DNA from: JAABPW01 sp037132275
Lineage (GTDB): Bacteria > Verrucomicrobiota > Kiritimatiellia > CAIKKV01 > CAITUY01
Length of the DNA stretch: 47,123 nucleotides
Direction of reading: 5' to 3'
Assembly (NCBI GenBank): GCA_037132275.1
Contig: JBAXPK010000015.1
Location: 1 to 47,123, forward strand
Shown here: piece after piece, positions 23,746 to 32,580 of the stretch
How the letters are laid out: every line of letters begins with the position of its first letter
Position numbering within the stretch: position 1 is the stretch's first letter
Program-made: the position numbers and the translations under genes
Notes under the pieces: generated by a model
Told to the model about the DNA's origin: nothing
Databases searched by the model: none
What the model saw: only the letters and a program-made list of their open reading frames with translations

Positions 23746-25416
23746 TCACATCATCACAGCGCCGGTTCCGGCGCTGGAAACAAGCCGGGCGTAGCGTTGG
23801 AGATAGCCTGTCACGATCTTCGGAGTGAAAGCGGGAGCTGCGGCCCGACGCCGGTTCAACTCGTCATCAGAAACCTCCACTTCGAGTTTGTGACCGGGAA
23901 TATCCAGATGGATGATGTCGCCCTGCTTGAGAAGGCCAATGACTCCCCCTGCGGCCGCTTCGGGCGAGACATGCCCGACGCAGGCGCCGCGGGTACCGCC
24001 GGAGAACCGGCCATCAGTGACCAGCGCAACACTCTCGCCCAACCCAGCCCCCATGATGTAGGACGTTGGAGCCAGCATTTCCTGCATACCCGGGCCACCG
24101 CGCGGACCTTCATAACGAATAATGACGCAATCCCCAGCCTTGACCCTGCCCTGAAGAATGCCATCGCAGGCGTCTTCCTGGGATTCAAAAATCACCGCCG
24201 GACCGCGGAAATTGAGCATGGAGGGCATCACGCCGGCTTTTTTCACCACGGCTCCGCCTTCAGCCAGGTTGCCCCAGAGAATCGTGAGGCCGCCGTCCGC
24301 GGAATACGGGGTCTCGATCGGGCGAATCACCGTGGCATCCTTGACCTCGGATCGGGCCACGTTCTGCCAAAGGGTCTTGCCGGTAACCGTCGGGGCTTCA
24401 CGGTTGATCAGGCCCCGAATCGAGCCTATGGTTTTGATAATGGCACTGATTCCACCGGCGCGATCCACGTCCTCCATGTGGTATTGTGAGGAGGGCGCCA
24501 CCTTGCAGATGTTGGGGCATTTCCGCGAGATCTGATTGATCCGACTGAGGTCATACTTAACCCCGGCCTCATGGGCAATGGCCAGGGCATGGAGCACAGT
24601 GTTCGAGCTTCCGCCCATGGCCATATCCGTAGCGAAGGCATTGTCCAGGGATTTCTCCGTGACAATCTCCCGGGGAAGCGGACCGCCCGCCTTGGCCATC
24701 GCGACAACGCGCGTCGCCGCCATCCGGAACAACCGTTTGCGGCGCGGATCCGTGGCCAGGATACTTCCATTCCCGGGTAAGGCAATGCCAATGGCCTCGC
24801 ACAGGCAATTCATGGAATTGGCGGTGAACATACCTGAGCATGAGCCGCAGCCGGGACAGGCGTTCTCCTCCAGGGTTTGAAGCCCCTGGTCGTTGATGCT
24901 CCCCTGCTTGTGGGCCGCTACGCCTTCAAACACGCTGATCAGATCTACGGTTTTTCCGTCGGGAAGGCGCCCGGCGGCCATGGGGCCCCCGCTGACCATG
25001 ATCGTCGGGACATTGGCGCGCAACGCACCCATAAGCATTCCCGGCACGATCTTATCGCAATTCGGTATGCAGATTATGGCGTCAAAACAATGCGCCTTGA
25101 CCATGGCCTCAACGCTGTCGGCGATGATCTCCCGGCTTGGAAGGGAGTATTTCATGCCGGAATGTCCCATGGCGATACCGTCGCAAATACCAATAGTGTT
25201 GAACTCGAACGGAATGCCGCCCGCCTTGCGAATGGCTTTCTTGATGATGTCCGCCACCTTGTTCAAGTGGACATGGCCCGGAATGATTTCGTCGAATGAG
25301 TTGCAAACTCCAATAAACGGCTTACTAAAATCGCCGGTTTTCACCAACCCGGTGGCCCGCAGCAGACTGCGGTGCGGCGCCCGTTCACATCCCTGCTTGA
25401 TTTGGTCGCTGTTCAT
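23746..25416 (-). CDS. ilvD: dihydroxy-acid dehydratase
   Basis: A 556-residue Fe-S enzyme of branched-chain amino acid synthesis, making 2-ketoacids from 2,3-dihydroxy-isovalerate or -methylvalerate. Conserved motifs: GVCNSFDEIIPGHVHLN, GICDGIAMGHSGMKYSL, the cluster ligand block PNCDKIVPGML, the CPGCGSCSGMFTANSMNCL block, and GRFSGGTRGACVGHVSPEA. The length is standard. AAAGGAA precedes the ATG at 25416, and a possible -10 (TATAGT, 25450-25455) lies further upstream. It stands alone; other ilv genes are not in the window. Confidence 0.96.
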   Translation of the reverse strand: MNSDQIKQGCERAPHRSLLRATGLVKTGDFSKPFIGVCNSFDEIIPGHVHLNKVADIIKKAIRKAGGIPFEFNTIGICDGIAMGHSGMKYSLPSREIIADSVEAMVKAHCFDAIICIPNCDKIVPGMLMGALRANVPTIMVSGGPMAAGRLPDGKTVDLISVFEGVAAHKQGSINDQGLQTLEENACPGCGSCSGMFTANSMNCLCEAIGIALPGNGSILATDPRRKRLFRMAATRVVAMAKAGGPLPREIVTEKSLDNAFATDMAMGGSSNTVLHALAIAHEAGVKYDLSRINQISRKCPNICKVAPSSQYHMEDVDRAGGISAIIKTIGSIRGLINREAPTVTGKTLWQNVARSEVKDATVIRPIETPYSADGGLTILWGNLAEGGAVVKKAGVMPSMLNFRGPAVIFESQEDACDGILQGRVKAGDCVIIRYEGPRGGPGMQEMLAPTSYIMGAGLGESVALVTDGRFSGGTRGACVGHVSPEAAAGGVIGLLKQGDIIHLDIPGHKLEVEVSDDELNRRRAAAPAFTPKIVTGYLQRYARLVSSAGTGAVMM

Positions 25417-25465
25417 GTGTGTTCCTTTCGTTGTCTGAATACCGATGGGACTATACCGAAGAACC

Positions 25466-25486
25466 TATGAAGTATGGAACTTCATA
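25466..25486. repeat. short inverted repeat, shared motif with 44916-44930
   Basis: TATGAAGT (25466-25473) pairs with ACTTCATA (25479-25486) around a 5-nt loop. It begins 3 nt after the birA stop on the minus strand, where it might act in termination or be a small interspersed repeat. Its left part plus loop, TATGAAGTATGGAAC, matches 14 of 15 bases at 44916-44930, which is also just downstream of a minus-strand stop (yajC). Confidence 0.45.
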
Positions 25487-25488
25487 AT

Positions 25489-26214
25489 TCATCCTTCCAC
25501 AACATCCCCTGTCCACACCGTTTGGACATGCCCATCCGGCAAGCGCAGAAGAAGTTCGCCATTCTCCCCGAAGCCCGCCAGGGTTCCGCTTACTCGACGC
25601 TCCCCATGGCGAATAGTGACGGACGCATTCAGGCCGCCGCACCCTTGAATCCACCGCTCTCGCAGGCTGGAAAACCCGCCCTCCTCCCAGTGCAGCAGCC
25701 AGGGAGGCAAACGCTTGAGCAACGCCTTCAACACCTCGTCAATCATCAACTCAGTGCCGGTTTCGATACGAAGGGATGTCGCCGGCTGATCAATCAGGGA
25801 GGCTTCTTCCGCCGTCATATTCACATTGAGCCCGATCCCTATCACCACACCGTCCTCTCCGGTCCGTTCGGCAAGAAGTCCGGCAATCTTGCGTCCCTTC
25901 ACCAGGACATCGTTAGGCCATTTCAGATTGGAGCCAATGCGAAACCCATGCAGCAGTTCGTCAATTCCGATGGCGACGGCCATGGTCAGCGAGGGGAAGC
26001 GGTCACTCCCGGCGCGACTCCTGTAATACAGGGAACAGAGCAGATTCCGGCCCGGAGGGGAGTTCCACTTCCGCTCCAGGCGCCCACGCCCTGCCGTTTG
26101 CATCCGGGCCGCCCACACCGTCCCCGATGGCAATTCCGGATCAATCCTCACCCGCTCCAACAGGGCGGTGTTGGTCGAATCCACTTCATCAAACCATTGG
26201 GTGGTAAATTTCAT
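25489..26214 (-). CDS. birA: biotin-protein ligase (BirA catalytic type, no HTH)
   Basis: A 241-residue ligase that activates biotin with ATP and attaches it to the acetyl-CoA carboxylase carrier. Motifs: VDSTNTALL at the start, AGRGRLERKW (family GRGRRGRxW, here with Leu-Glu in place of Arg-Gly), LKWPNDVLVKGRKIAGLL, and GIGLNVNM. It lacks the N-terminal helix-turn-helix of E. coli BirA, so it should not act as a repressor of biotin genes. It reads divergently from the TPR lipoprotein gene. A conserved C-terminal SH3-like domain is present (HGERRVSGTLAGFGENGELLLR). Confidence 0.93.
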   Translation of the reverse strand: MKFTTQWFDEVDSTNTALLERVRIDPELPSGTVWAARMQTAGRGRLERKWNSPPGRNLLCSLYYRSRAGSDRFPSLTMAVAIGIDELLHGFRIGSNLKWPNDVLVKGRKIAGLLAERTGEDGVVIGIGLNVNMTAEEASLIDQPATSLRIETGTELMIDEVLKALLKRLPPWLLHWEEGGFSSLRERWIQGCGGLNASVTIRHGERRVSGTLAGFGENGELLLRLPDGHVQTVWTGDVVEG

Positions 26215-26249
26215 AAATTAAACTCTTTCATAGCATATGTAATCCGAAA

Positions 26250-26277
26250 TTGCCAAGCCGCCTTGGCATGGTATAAT
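26250..26277 (+). promoter_or_regulatory. strong sigma70-type promoter with operator-like palindrome
   Basis: TTGCCA (26250-26255), a 16-nt spacer and a perfect TATAAT (26272-26277) lie 25 nt before the ATG of the TPR lipoprotein gene. Between and overlapping the -35 is an inverted repeat TGCCAAG (26251-26257) / CTTGGCA (26262-26268) with a 4-nt centre. A repressor bound there would block the promoter; no candidate regulator is adjacent. This is the best-matching promoter in the window. Confidence 0.7.
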
Positions 26278-26301
26278 TTAACCCAGTCACGAGATACCGA
26301 T

Positions 26302-26964
26302 ATGAAAAAGCTCACTCTTCACCCCTTGGCTTGCGTCATTCTGGGCTGTCTGATACTGGCGGGATGCGGGCGCGACCCGGTGGCATATGCCATCAAAGCC
26401 ATAGATCAGGGAAACCTTCAACAGGCGGAGCTGCTTCTGACGCGGGTCATCCAGGAGGATCCCGCTGATCTCGACGCGCTGGCAAATCTCTGCATTGTTC
26501 AGTTAAAAAACGGCCAGCAGGATGTCGCCCTGGCGGGATTTATTCAACTCGCGGGACAGGTCAAGGAGGATCCCCGCCCGCTGGAGTACGCCGCCGGCAT
26601 CCTCATCGAGGGCAACCGTTTACCTGAGGCCGCTGAGTGTCTCGCCGAGGCGGCGCGACGTGCCCCGCGCTCTCCCAGTGTTCAAACCGCGCAGGCCTTG
26701 ATTGACCTGAATACCACCGGGGCTGCGGCCGCCCGGGAGCGCCTGCTCAAGGTCGTTGCAGACTATTCCACCTACGCCCCCGCCCTGTTCAATCTCGGGG
26801 TTATCCACCGTGACTGGCTGAAGACTCCCGGCGAGGCCCGGAAATATTTTCAGCGATATCTGGCTGTTGAGAAAAATGATCCTCACGTGGTGATCGCACG
26901 GGTGGCGCTGGCCGAAAAACCACGAACGAGTCCCGCACCGAAGGAAAAGAAGGGGCTTCGATAG
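26302..26964 (+). CDS. TPR-like outer-envelope lipoprotein
   Basis: A 220-residue protein with a signal peptide ending in a lipobox, LILAGC, so Cys22 should be lipid-modified. The rest is helical tetratricopeptide-like repeats: AYAIKAIDQGNLQQAELLL, LDALANLCIVQLKNGQQDVAL, PLEYAAGILIEGNRLPEAAECLAEAARRAP, APALFNLGVIHRDWLKTPGEARKYFQRYL. TPR lipoproteins act as scaffolds (for example in outer-membrane assembly); no specific role is shown. The open frame extends upstream to 25474 across birA on the other strand, but the promoter and signal peptide fix the start at 26302. cvpA follows 17 nt after it. Confidence 0.85.
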   Translation: MKKLTLHPLACVILGCLILAGCGRDPVAYAIKAIDQGNLQQAELLLTRVIQEDPADLDALANLCIVQLKNGQQDVALAGFIQLAGQVKEDPRPLEYAAGILIEGNRLPEAAECLAEAARRAPRSPSVQTAQALIDLNTTGAAAARERLLKVVADYSTYAPALFNLGVIHRDWLKTPGEARKYFQRYLAVEKNDPHVVIARVALAEKPRTSPAPKEKKGLR

Positions 26965-26981
26965 TACACAGGGGATTCTCC

Positions 26982-27545
26982 ATGATACATACAGGTTTCA
27001 CTTTCGCCGACATCCTCGGCGCCGCCGTCGTCCTGATGGGGATTCTATTCGGATTTCGACAGGGCCTGTCGGGACAGATGGCACTGGTATTTTCCGGGCT
27101 GGCGGTTGCCGCCGCCCTGATGAACGGGTTCGAACCCTTCCGGGACTGGCTCATCAGCCGATACGCAATGCCCCTGGAACTGGCCCGCATGGTCGCCCTA
27201 TTTTGTCTGGTGGTCGTGCCCGTCCTGATCATTATGCTTCTCTATTCCCTGCTTCGTTACCTGTTCAAAATCACCTTCACCACCTGGATTGACCGGCTCG
27301 GAGGCGCCATCGCGGGAGGACTGACCTCGGCGGGCCTCGTGCTGCTGGTGTTTATGATGTTTTCTTATCTTCCCGAAAATAAGCAACCTGAAGCGGTTGG
27401 ACAAAATTCATGGATCAGCCGGGAAGTCATCGGCGTCGAGACCCAATTGACTCAGCGATTACTCTTACGGGTTGAAAAAGGTGAAACCCTCATCGAAAAA
27501 GCCCGTGCCGCCCGCGCCGGAAAACGTGAGAAGTGGGAAGAATAA
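26982..27545 (+). CDS. CvpA-family membrane protein
   Basis: A 187-residue inner-membrane protein with four hydrophobic helices: ADILGAAVVLMGILFGFRQGLSGQM, LVFSGLAVAAALM, ALFCLVVVPVLIIMLLYSLLRY, and DRLGGAIAGGLTSAGLVLLVFMMF. This is the CvpA layout (colicin V production; envelope-stress roles in enterobacteria). The C-terminal soluble tail is charged. It lies between the TPR lipoprotein and dnaG, all on the plus strand, with gaps of 17 and 6 nt. Confidence 0.85.
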   Translation: MIHTGFTFADILGAAVVLMGILFGFRQGLSGQMALVFSGLAVAAALMNGFEPFRDWLISRYAMPLELARMVALFCLVVVPVLIIMLLYSLLRYLFKITFTTWIDRLGGAIAGGLTSAGLVLLVFMMFSYLPENKQPEAVGQNSWISREVIGVETQLTQRLLLRVEKGETLIEKARAARAGKREKWEE

Positions 27546-27551
27546 CGTCCC

Positions 27552-29390
27552 ATGGCCGGCATCATCTCAAAATCGGTTTTGGACGATATCCGTTTTCGAT
27601 GCGACATCGTGGACGTAATTGATTCCTATATCACCCTGCCCCGAAAAGGGACAATCGTCAAGGCGCTCTGTCCCTTTCACAAAGAGAAAACCCCCTCCTT
27701 TAACGTAAATCGCCAGCGCCAGATCTTTCACTGTTTTGGGTGTGGCGTGGGTGGGGATGTCTTCAAGTTTGTGATGCTGTACGAGCATGTCGACTTTCCT
27801 GGCGCCATCAAAATTCTCGCCGAGAAAGCCGGGGTTCCCATCCAGTTTGAAAAGGGCTCGGAGCCGTCCGGCGACAAGGAAATCCTGCTCGCCATCCATG
27901 AGGAGGCCGCCGCCCTTTTCCATAGACAGCTCCTGCAAAACCCCGATGCCCTGGCCGCCCGCGAATACCTCAAGAAGCGGCAACTCTCCCCCGAGGTGAT
28001 TGAGGATTTCATGATCGGCTACGCGCCCGACTCCTGGGACTTCCTGATCGACTGGGCACGCAAAAAAGAGTATCCGGTTCAGAAACTTGACCTCGCCGGA
28101 CTCGTGGTCAAACGGGATGAAGACCGGGGCACCAACCCTTACTATGACCGGTTCCGCGGCCGGATCATGTTCCCCATCCGCAACGAGCAGGGCCGCATTG
28201 TCGCCTTCAGCGGCCGCACCCTCCTGCAGGATCCCAAGGCGGCCAAGTATGTCAACAGTCCGGAGACCCCCCTCTTCCGGAAAAGCCATATCCTCTATGC
28301 GCTCGACCGGGCACGCCGTGAAATTGTCGAAACCCGCGAGGCCATCATTTGTGAGGGCCAGATCGACGTGATCCGCTGCCACCAGGCCGGTTTCAAGACC
28401 GCCGTGGCGGCCCAGGGAACCGCCTTCACCGAGGATCATGCACGCATCCTGAAGCGGTATGCCGACGGCGTGGTGCTGGTGTTCGACTCCGACGACGCCG
28501 GACGGAACGCGGCCCTGAAAGCGTCGGTCATTTTTATGCAAATGGGGCTTGCCGTGCGGGTGGCCACCCTTCCCCAGGGAGAGGATCCGGACTCGCTGAT
28601 TTTGAAACAGGGAGCCCCAGCCTTCGCCAAAGCCATTTCCCAGGCCGTGCCCGCCATCGAGTTCCAGCTCACCCTGTTGCTGGGTCAGGAGGATATCCGG
28701 ACGGAAGTCGGGATGATGAAAGTGAGCCGGGCGGTTCTGGCCACCATCAGCCAGAGTCCGAATGCCGTGCAGCGGGATGTGCTCATTCAAACCGTCGCCC
28801 GCCGGTTGGGCGTTTCTACCGTCGCCCTCCATACCGAACTCCGGTTACTGACGAAGCACACTGCACCACGAATCGCCGATTCCGACGCACCCTTAGCGGC
28901 TCCCCAGCGGCCGATCAGCGAAGTTCTGCTGGCGGAGCATCTGGGCACCAACCCCGACCTGGTCACCCTGGCGGAACTATATCTTCCCTTCACGATGATC
29001 ACCGATCCGACATGCAGGGCTTTCCTGGAAGTGCTGCGGGATAGCTCGCGGGAAGGAGTCGACGTCATGCAATTGCTCACTGACCGCGATGACGCGGACC
29101 GGAATCTCTCCACTTTTGCCGCACAGGTTTTGAGCGCTCCCCACAAAGCTGGTACCGAAGGAAGCGACCGGCAAGCCGTTGAGGGTCTCATTCTCGGCCT
29201 ATGGAGTCGGGAACTGCAACGCCGCCGCACCTTAGCGGAACAGCAGTTGTCTTCGGTCGAGGAAAACATAGCCAGAGATGAACTTCTGGCCCAGGCGGCC
29301 CAGTTAACGACCGACATCAATCGCCTGAAGCGCTGGGAAACCGGCGAGGCCGTCCTTAAGTTTTACGTCGACACCCCGGCGATCGCCTAG
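27552..29390 (+). CDS. dnaG: DNA primase
   Basis: A 612-residue primase making RNA primers for replication. N-terminal zinc-binding domain: C40-P-F-H43 ... C61-F-G-C64. The RNA polymerase core (about 120-340) has the TOPRIM motifs EGQIDVIRCHQAGF and VLVFDSDDAGRNA, with the catalytic Glu and Asp-rich site. The C-terminal 170 residues should bind the replicative helicase. The start lies 6 nt after cvpA; no strong Shine-Dalgarno sequence is visible. Its 3' end faces the DUF401 permease with 4 nt between the stops. There is no rpsU or rpoD neighbour, unlike the classic macromolecular synthesis operon. Confidence 0.96.
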   Translation: MAGIISKSVLDDIRFRCDIVDVIDSYITLPRKGTIVKALCPFHKEKTPSFNVNRQRQIFHCFGCGVGGDVFKFVMLYEHVDFPGAIKILAEKAGVPIQFEKGSEPSGDKEILLAIHEEAAALFHRQLLQNPDALAAREYLKKRQLSPEVIEDFMIGYAPDSWDFLIDWARKKEYPVQKLDLAGLVVKRDEDRGTNPYYDRFRGRIMFPIRNEQGRIVAFSGRTLLQDPKAAKYVNSPETPLFRKSHILYALDRARREIVETREAIICEGQIDVIRCHQAGFKTAVAAQGTAFTEDHARILKRYADGVVLVFDSDDAGRNAALKASVIFMQMGLAVRVATLPQGEDPDSLILKQGAPAFAKAISQAVPAIEFQLTLLLGQEDIRTEVGMMKVSRAVLATISQSPNAVQRDVLIQTVARRLGVSTVALHTELRLLTKHTAPRIADSDAPLAAPQRPISEVLLAEHLGTNPDLVTLAELYLPFTMITDPTCRAFLEVLRDSSREGVDVMQLLTDRDDADRNLSTFAAQVLSAPHKAGTEGSDRQAVEGLILGLWSRELQRRRTLAEQQLSSVEENIARDELLAQAAQLTTDINRLKRWETGEAVLKFYVDTPAIA

Positions 29391-29394
29391 CACA

Positions 29395-30705
29395 TCACAT
29401 GGCCCATTTCAGTAGCAGGAAATAGGCTGCCTCGAGAATCACCACAAGCAGACAGGGCCACACGATGAGCCGTGAGGTGGCGCTGAAGGTCGCGCCAAAG
29501 TAGCGGTTGCTCACCACGTAGCACAGATGGGTCGGGCTAATCATCATCCCCAAATGCCCGCAGGCATAGGCCAACACGGCATAAGGGCGCATGGCGGGAT
29601 GATCGGGCATGGAGGCCACCAGGCTCAAGACGAGCGGAAAACTGACGCCCACAAACCCAAACGCCACACCCGTCAGCAACCCGGCAATAAAGGGCAGAAG
29701 GATCACCACGGAGGTCAAGGGCACATGCATCGCAATCAGTTCACGGCCGATCGCGGCGGCGGCATTCACGTCCGTGAGCATATGCTGGTAGATCATCACG
29801 CTCAAAACCAAACCGAGTAGCGGAACCAATTCTTTGCCCATCATGAGACGCACCACCTGCCGGGCGGGCAGCGGTTTCGACCAAAGCGTAAACACCAGGC
29901 TCGCCACGAGCCCGAGAATTAGCGGTGCAAATTTCCCCGCAAGTGGTAACAGTCCCGCGTGCCCGGCGCCCGCCTCGATCCCCATCCACCCCACCACGGC
30001 CTTGAAAACCATGTCGCAGGCAAACCATACGATCAGAACCAAGCCAATGGGGGCGATCGCCTGAAGAATCTTGAGTTTGGTTCCCGGCGGCGGAGGAGGA
30101 CCGATTTGCCGCATATCGGGATGCAACGCCCTCAGGATAATAATCCCGCCCAGAACCATGAATATCCCCAGGGGGATCTGGAATGCCGCAAAGGTCAGCA
30201 GATCGCTATTGGTCAGGCTCATGGCCAGGATCACTCCCGGGTACAACGGCCACCAGTGTTCCCAGATATGCCTCCACCAATAATTCACCGCCGAAAGCAT
30301 GTCGCCGTCGATCCGGTTGTCACCGGCGGCTTGCCGGACCATCGGCGCCGAGAAGATCGCCCCGCCCGGCATGGGTAGCAGACCGATCAGAGCGGGAAGG
30401 GCCGCCATCGTGATGGCGGGACGGCGAAGAAAGGCCTGAATCAGGGAAACCATCCGCTCCAACCGGCCCGTCTGACGCATCGCCTCTGAAAGAATCAAGA
30501 GTAACGCAACGGTTAGAAGCAGGCCGATCGAGGCGGCATCCGTGGCGGCGGCCCACGCCACGCGGGCAAGCCCCATACCCCCGAGGCCGAAAAAAATCCC
30601 CAATGAACCCGCGCCACCACAGATCGCCAGCCACAGCGGAACTTTCAGGCGGCTGAGGATCAGGATAATCGCAAATGACAATAGCGTATAACTCAAAGCT
30701 GACAT
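29395..30705 (-). CDS. DUF401-family integral membrane protein (transporter-like)
   Basis: A 436-residue protein with about ten membrane helices and a repeated ion-transporter-like layout. The family's conserved stretches are seen: ALPALIGLLPMPGGAIFSAPMV, NYWWRHIWEHWWPLYPG, and the C-terminal HLGMMISPTHLCYVVSNRYFG with PTHLC in a hairpin-like re-entrant region. Related to DctM/GntP-type permeases, but no substrate is known. The ATG at 30705 is used because the only earlier start, a GTG at 30726, lies inside tRNA-Glu. No clear Shine-Dalgarno sequence. It may be read through from the tRNA. Confidence 0.8.
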   Translation of the reverse strand: MSALSYTLLSFAIILILSRLKVPLWLAICGGAGSLGIFFGLGGMGLARVAWAAATDAASIGLLLTVALLLILSEAMRQTGRLERMVSLIQAFLRRPAITMAALPALIGLLPMPGGAIFSAPMVRQAAGDNRIDGDMLSAVNYWWRHIWEHWWPLYPGVILAMSLTNSDLLTFAAFQIPLGIFMVLGGIIILRALHPDMRQIGPPPPPGTKLKILQAIAPIGLVLIVWFACDMVFKAVVGWMGIEAGAGHAGLLPLAGKFAPLILGLVASLVFTLWSKPLPARQVVRLMMGKELVPLLGLVLSVMIYQHMLTDVNAAAAIGRELIAMHVPLTSVVILLPFIAGLLTGVAFGFVGVSFPLVLSLVASMPDHPAMRPYAVLAYACGHLGMMISPTHLCYVVSNRYFGATFSATSRLIVWPCLLVVILEAAYFLLLKWAM

Positions 30706-30720
30706 GGGTGCGTACACGGT

Positions 30721-30795
30721 TGGCACCCCCTAGGAGAGTCGAACTCCTCTTAACAGGTTGAGAACCTGCTGTCCTAACCGATAGACGAAGGGGGC
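30721..30795 (-). tRNA. tRNA-Glu (anticodon CUC)
   Basis: A 75-nt minus-strand gene including an encoded CCA (30721-30723). All arms fold: acceptor GCCCCCT/AGGGGGT (first pair G-U), D stem GTCT/GGAC with ATCGGTTA loop, anticodon stem GCAGG/CCTGT with loop TTCTCAA (anticodon CTC), T arm AGGAG-TTCGACT-CTCCT. Discriminator base G. The CUC anticodon reads GAG codons; a UUC isoacceptor must be elsewhere. Confidence 0.96.
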
Positions 30796-30819
30796 ACGAA
30801 GTGCTTTCAGAAGTCGCGT

Positions 30820-30848
30820 AATCTATACGGCGATGCCATCATCGTCAA
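30820..30848 (-). promoter_or_regulatory. promoter of tRNA-Glu
   Basis: On the minus strand TTGACG (30848-30843) is followed after 17 nt by TAGATT (30825-30820); TATAGA (30827-30822) with a 15-nt spacer is an alternative -10. The start point would fall a few to about 20 nt before the tRNA 5' end at 30795. The -35 lies within the stop region of the radical SAM gene that ends at 30845. Confidence 0.5.
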
Positions 30849-32515
30849 CCGCTTTTTAGACACCGATACACCGCTACCACGGAGCGCTCACCGCAGGCGC
30901 CGGTTCCGTAACAAAAGAGATGCGGCGGATCCAATTCCACTAACCACTTCCGGGCGATTCGGACCGTCGGGTCGCCTTCGACCAGCACGGCATCCGGCGG
31001 AAGTTCTTTTTTCCATGGCATGGAGGGACACAAGCCATTCCGGGCGCTGAAACCCAGTCGGTACCACCGGTACCACAAGCGCTGCACCACGCTGGAAAGA
31101 GGGACCGTAAGAGTGGAGTCCTCCCTTATAAGCTCCCTCAGAAAGACATCCAAAGTTCTGAACCGGGATTCAAGATCAGGCCGGACTTCAAATGCCTCCC
31201 TGTCCCGGATCCAAACTTCAAATCGAACCAAAAGGGAGGGACAGGCCTGAGCGGCATCGGCAAAAAAAAGATGCAGCGCCTCCGCATTGAAATACCAATC
31301 CAGGAGTTTGGATAACCGATCAGCCTGCTGCAACTCGTCGGGCGAAAGGGATGGTGTACTCAACACCTGATAAGGCGGAGTAGACTGGGCAACCAGCCCC
31401 CATCGCGCCGGATTTTCAGCCAAAGGGGTTCCCGGCAACAGCTTTAGGCGCTCAAGTTGGATTTCAGCCGGTCTTAACACCATCATGGCCGTCAAATCAT
31501 TCAGAAGATCAAGGAGGCGGCTTCCCGGAAGCCCGGAAATCAAGTCCGCATGCACCTCACAGTTCCTCAAATCACAGAGTCGTTTCAGTCCCTCGAGGGT
31601 CCGCCCAACGGTAGCCTCACGCTCGAGGATTTCATAGACCGGCGCGCTGAGGCATTGGATACCCGCCTCGATGTGAAATTGCCCCGGACGCGCCTGTGAT
31701 AACTCAGCCGCCAGTTTTGCATTAAAGCGGGCGGGATCTATTTCCAAATGAAACCGGATTCCCGGAAACTCATCCCGGAACAGCCTGGTGAGGATCAAGG
31801 CGCGGGACGGATCTTCATTGAAAGTCCGATCCACGATCCGCACTTCCCTGACTCCGGCCGCCCGGATAAACTCCAGATCCGCCCTCACCCGGTCCGGCGA
31901 ACGGTCTCGCCGCGTGGTGCGCCGGCTGGTGCAGAATAGGCAACCGTTTCCGCATCCACGCGACGTCTCCAGTTGAATAAACGGCTTTCGGAACGACGTC
32001 AATTCCCGTTCATAGAAAGAGGGGAGCGAATCAAAGTCATCCACCGTCAAGGCCGCGCCATTATCCTTGAACGTTCCGAGCACCATCCCGCACAGTCCCG
32101 GAATAGCGTCCCAGGGCTCGCCCGCCCGCCATCGTCGCAGCAACGCCGCGAAGGCCCGCTCGCCCTCGCCGCGGATGGCGACATCGGCCAGACCGCCAGG
32201 CCCCGCCAGCGAGGCGTTGGAACCCAGGCACTCGGGGCCGCCGACCACAATCCGGCAGGCCGGCCTGACCGCCCTCACTGACTTCAGGAGTCCCGCCACA
32301 AAGGCGTGATTAAAAAGATACAACGAAGCCGCCACCACATCCGGCAAGGCGCCTAGCACACGCTCCAATACCTTGTCGGAATCATCATGAACCGTCACCT
32401 CGACCGTCTCCCACTCCCACATCGCCTCATCGACCATCGACCTCAGACACCAAGCGGCAAGACTGGTATGGGAATAAGAACAATTGACGGCAAGGAACAC
32501 CACTTTCATAGACAT
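30845..32515 (-). CDS. B12-binding-domain radical SAM protein (DUF4080 type)
   Basis: A 556-residue protein. Residues 1-150: a cobalamin-binding-like domain (MSMKVVFLAVNCSYSHTSLA, VVAASLYLFNHAFVAGLL, VVGGPECLG, ADVAIRGEGE). Residues about 175-400: a radical SAM core with CGNGCLFC (Cys 188, 192, 195). The C-terminal part to the end matches the layout of DUF4080 proteins. The chemistry is unknown; B12-radical SAM enzymes often methylate unreactive carbons. The DxHxxG cobalamin motif is not obvious, so B12 may be bound base-on or not at all. The start at 32515 or 32509 is uncertain. It stands alone between bioB and tRNA-Glu. Confidence 0.85.
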   Translation of the reverse strand: MSMKVVFLAVNCSYSHTSLAAWCLRSMVDEAMWEWETVEVTVHDDSDKVLERVLGALPDVVAASLYLFNHAFVAGLLKSVRAVRPACRIVVGGPECLGSNASLAGPGGLADVAIRGEGERAFAALLRRWRAGEPWDAIPGLCGMVLGTFKDNGAALTVDDFDSLPSFYERELTSFRKPFIQLETSRGCGNGCLFCTSRRTTRRDRSPDRVRADLEFIRAAGVREVRIVDRTFNEDPSRALILTRLFRDEFPGIRFHLEIDPARFNAKLAAELSQARPGQFHIEAGIQCLSAPVYEILEREATVGRTLEGLKRLCDLRNCEVHADLISGLPGSRLLDLLNDLTAMMVLRPAEIQLERLKLLPGTPLAENPARWGLVAQSTPPYQVLSTPSLSPDELQQADRLSKLLDWYFNAEALHLFFADAAQACPSLLVRFEVWIRDREAFEVRPDLESRFRTLDVFLRELIREDSTLTVPLSSVVQRLWYRWYRLGFSARNGLCPSMPWKKELPPDAVLVEGDPTVRIARKWLVELDPPHLFCYGTGACGERSVVAVYRCLKSG

Positions 32516-32580
32516 CCACTTTATGCCATTGCCGTGTAAAAGCAACCTTTCGCAGGCGAATGGGCGCCCTGAGCAGGGAA

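Noticed and set aside
25474..26301. N-terminal extension of the plus-strand frame ending at 26964
   Set aside because: These 276 codons lie opposite birA; the lipobox signal peptide and the TTGCCA/TATAAT promoter place the real start at 26302.
27567..28832. Minus-strand frame of 421 codons
   Set aside because: Antisense to dnaG, which carries all primase motifs; it has no recognisable domain.
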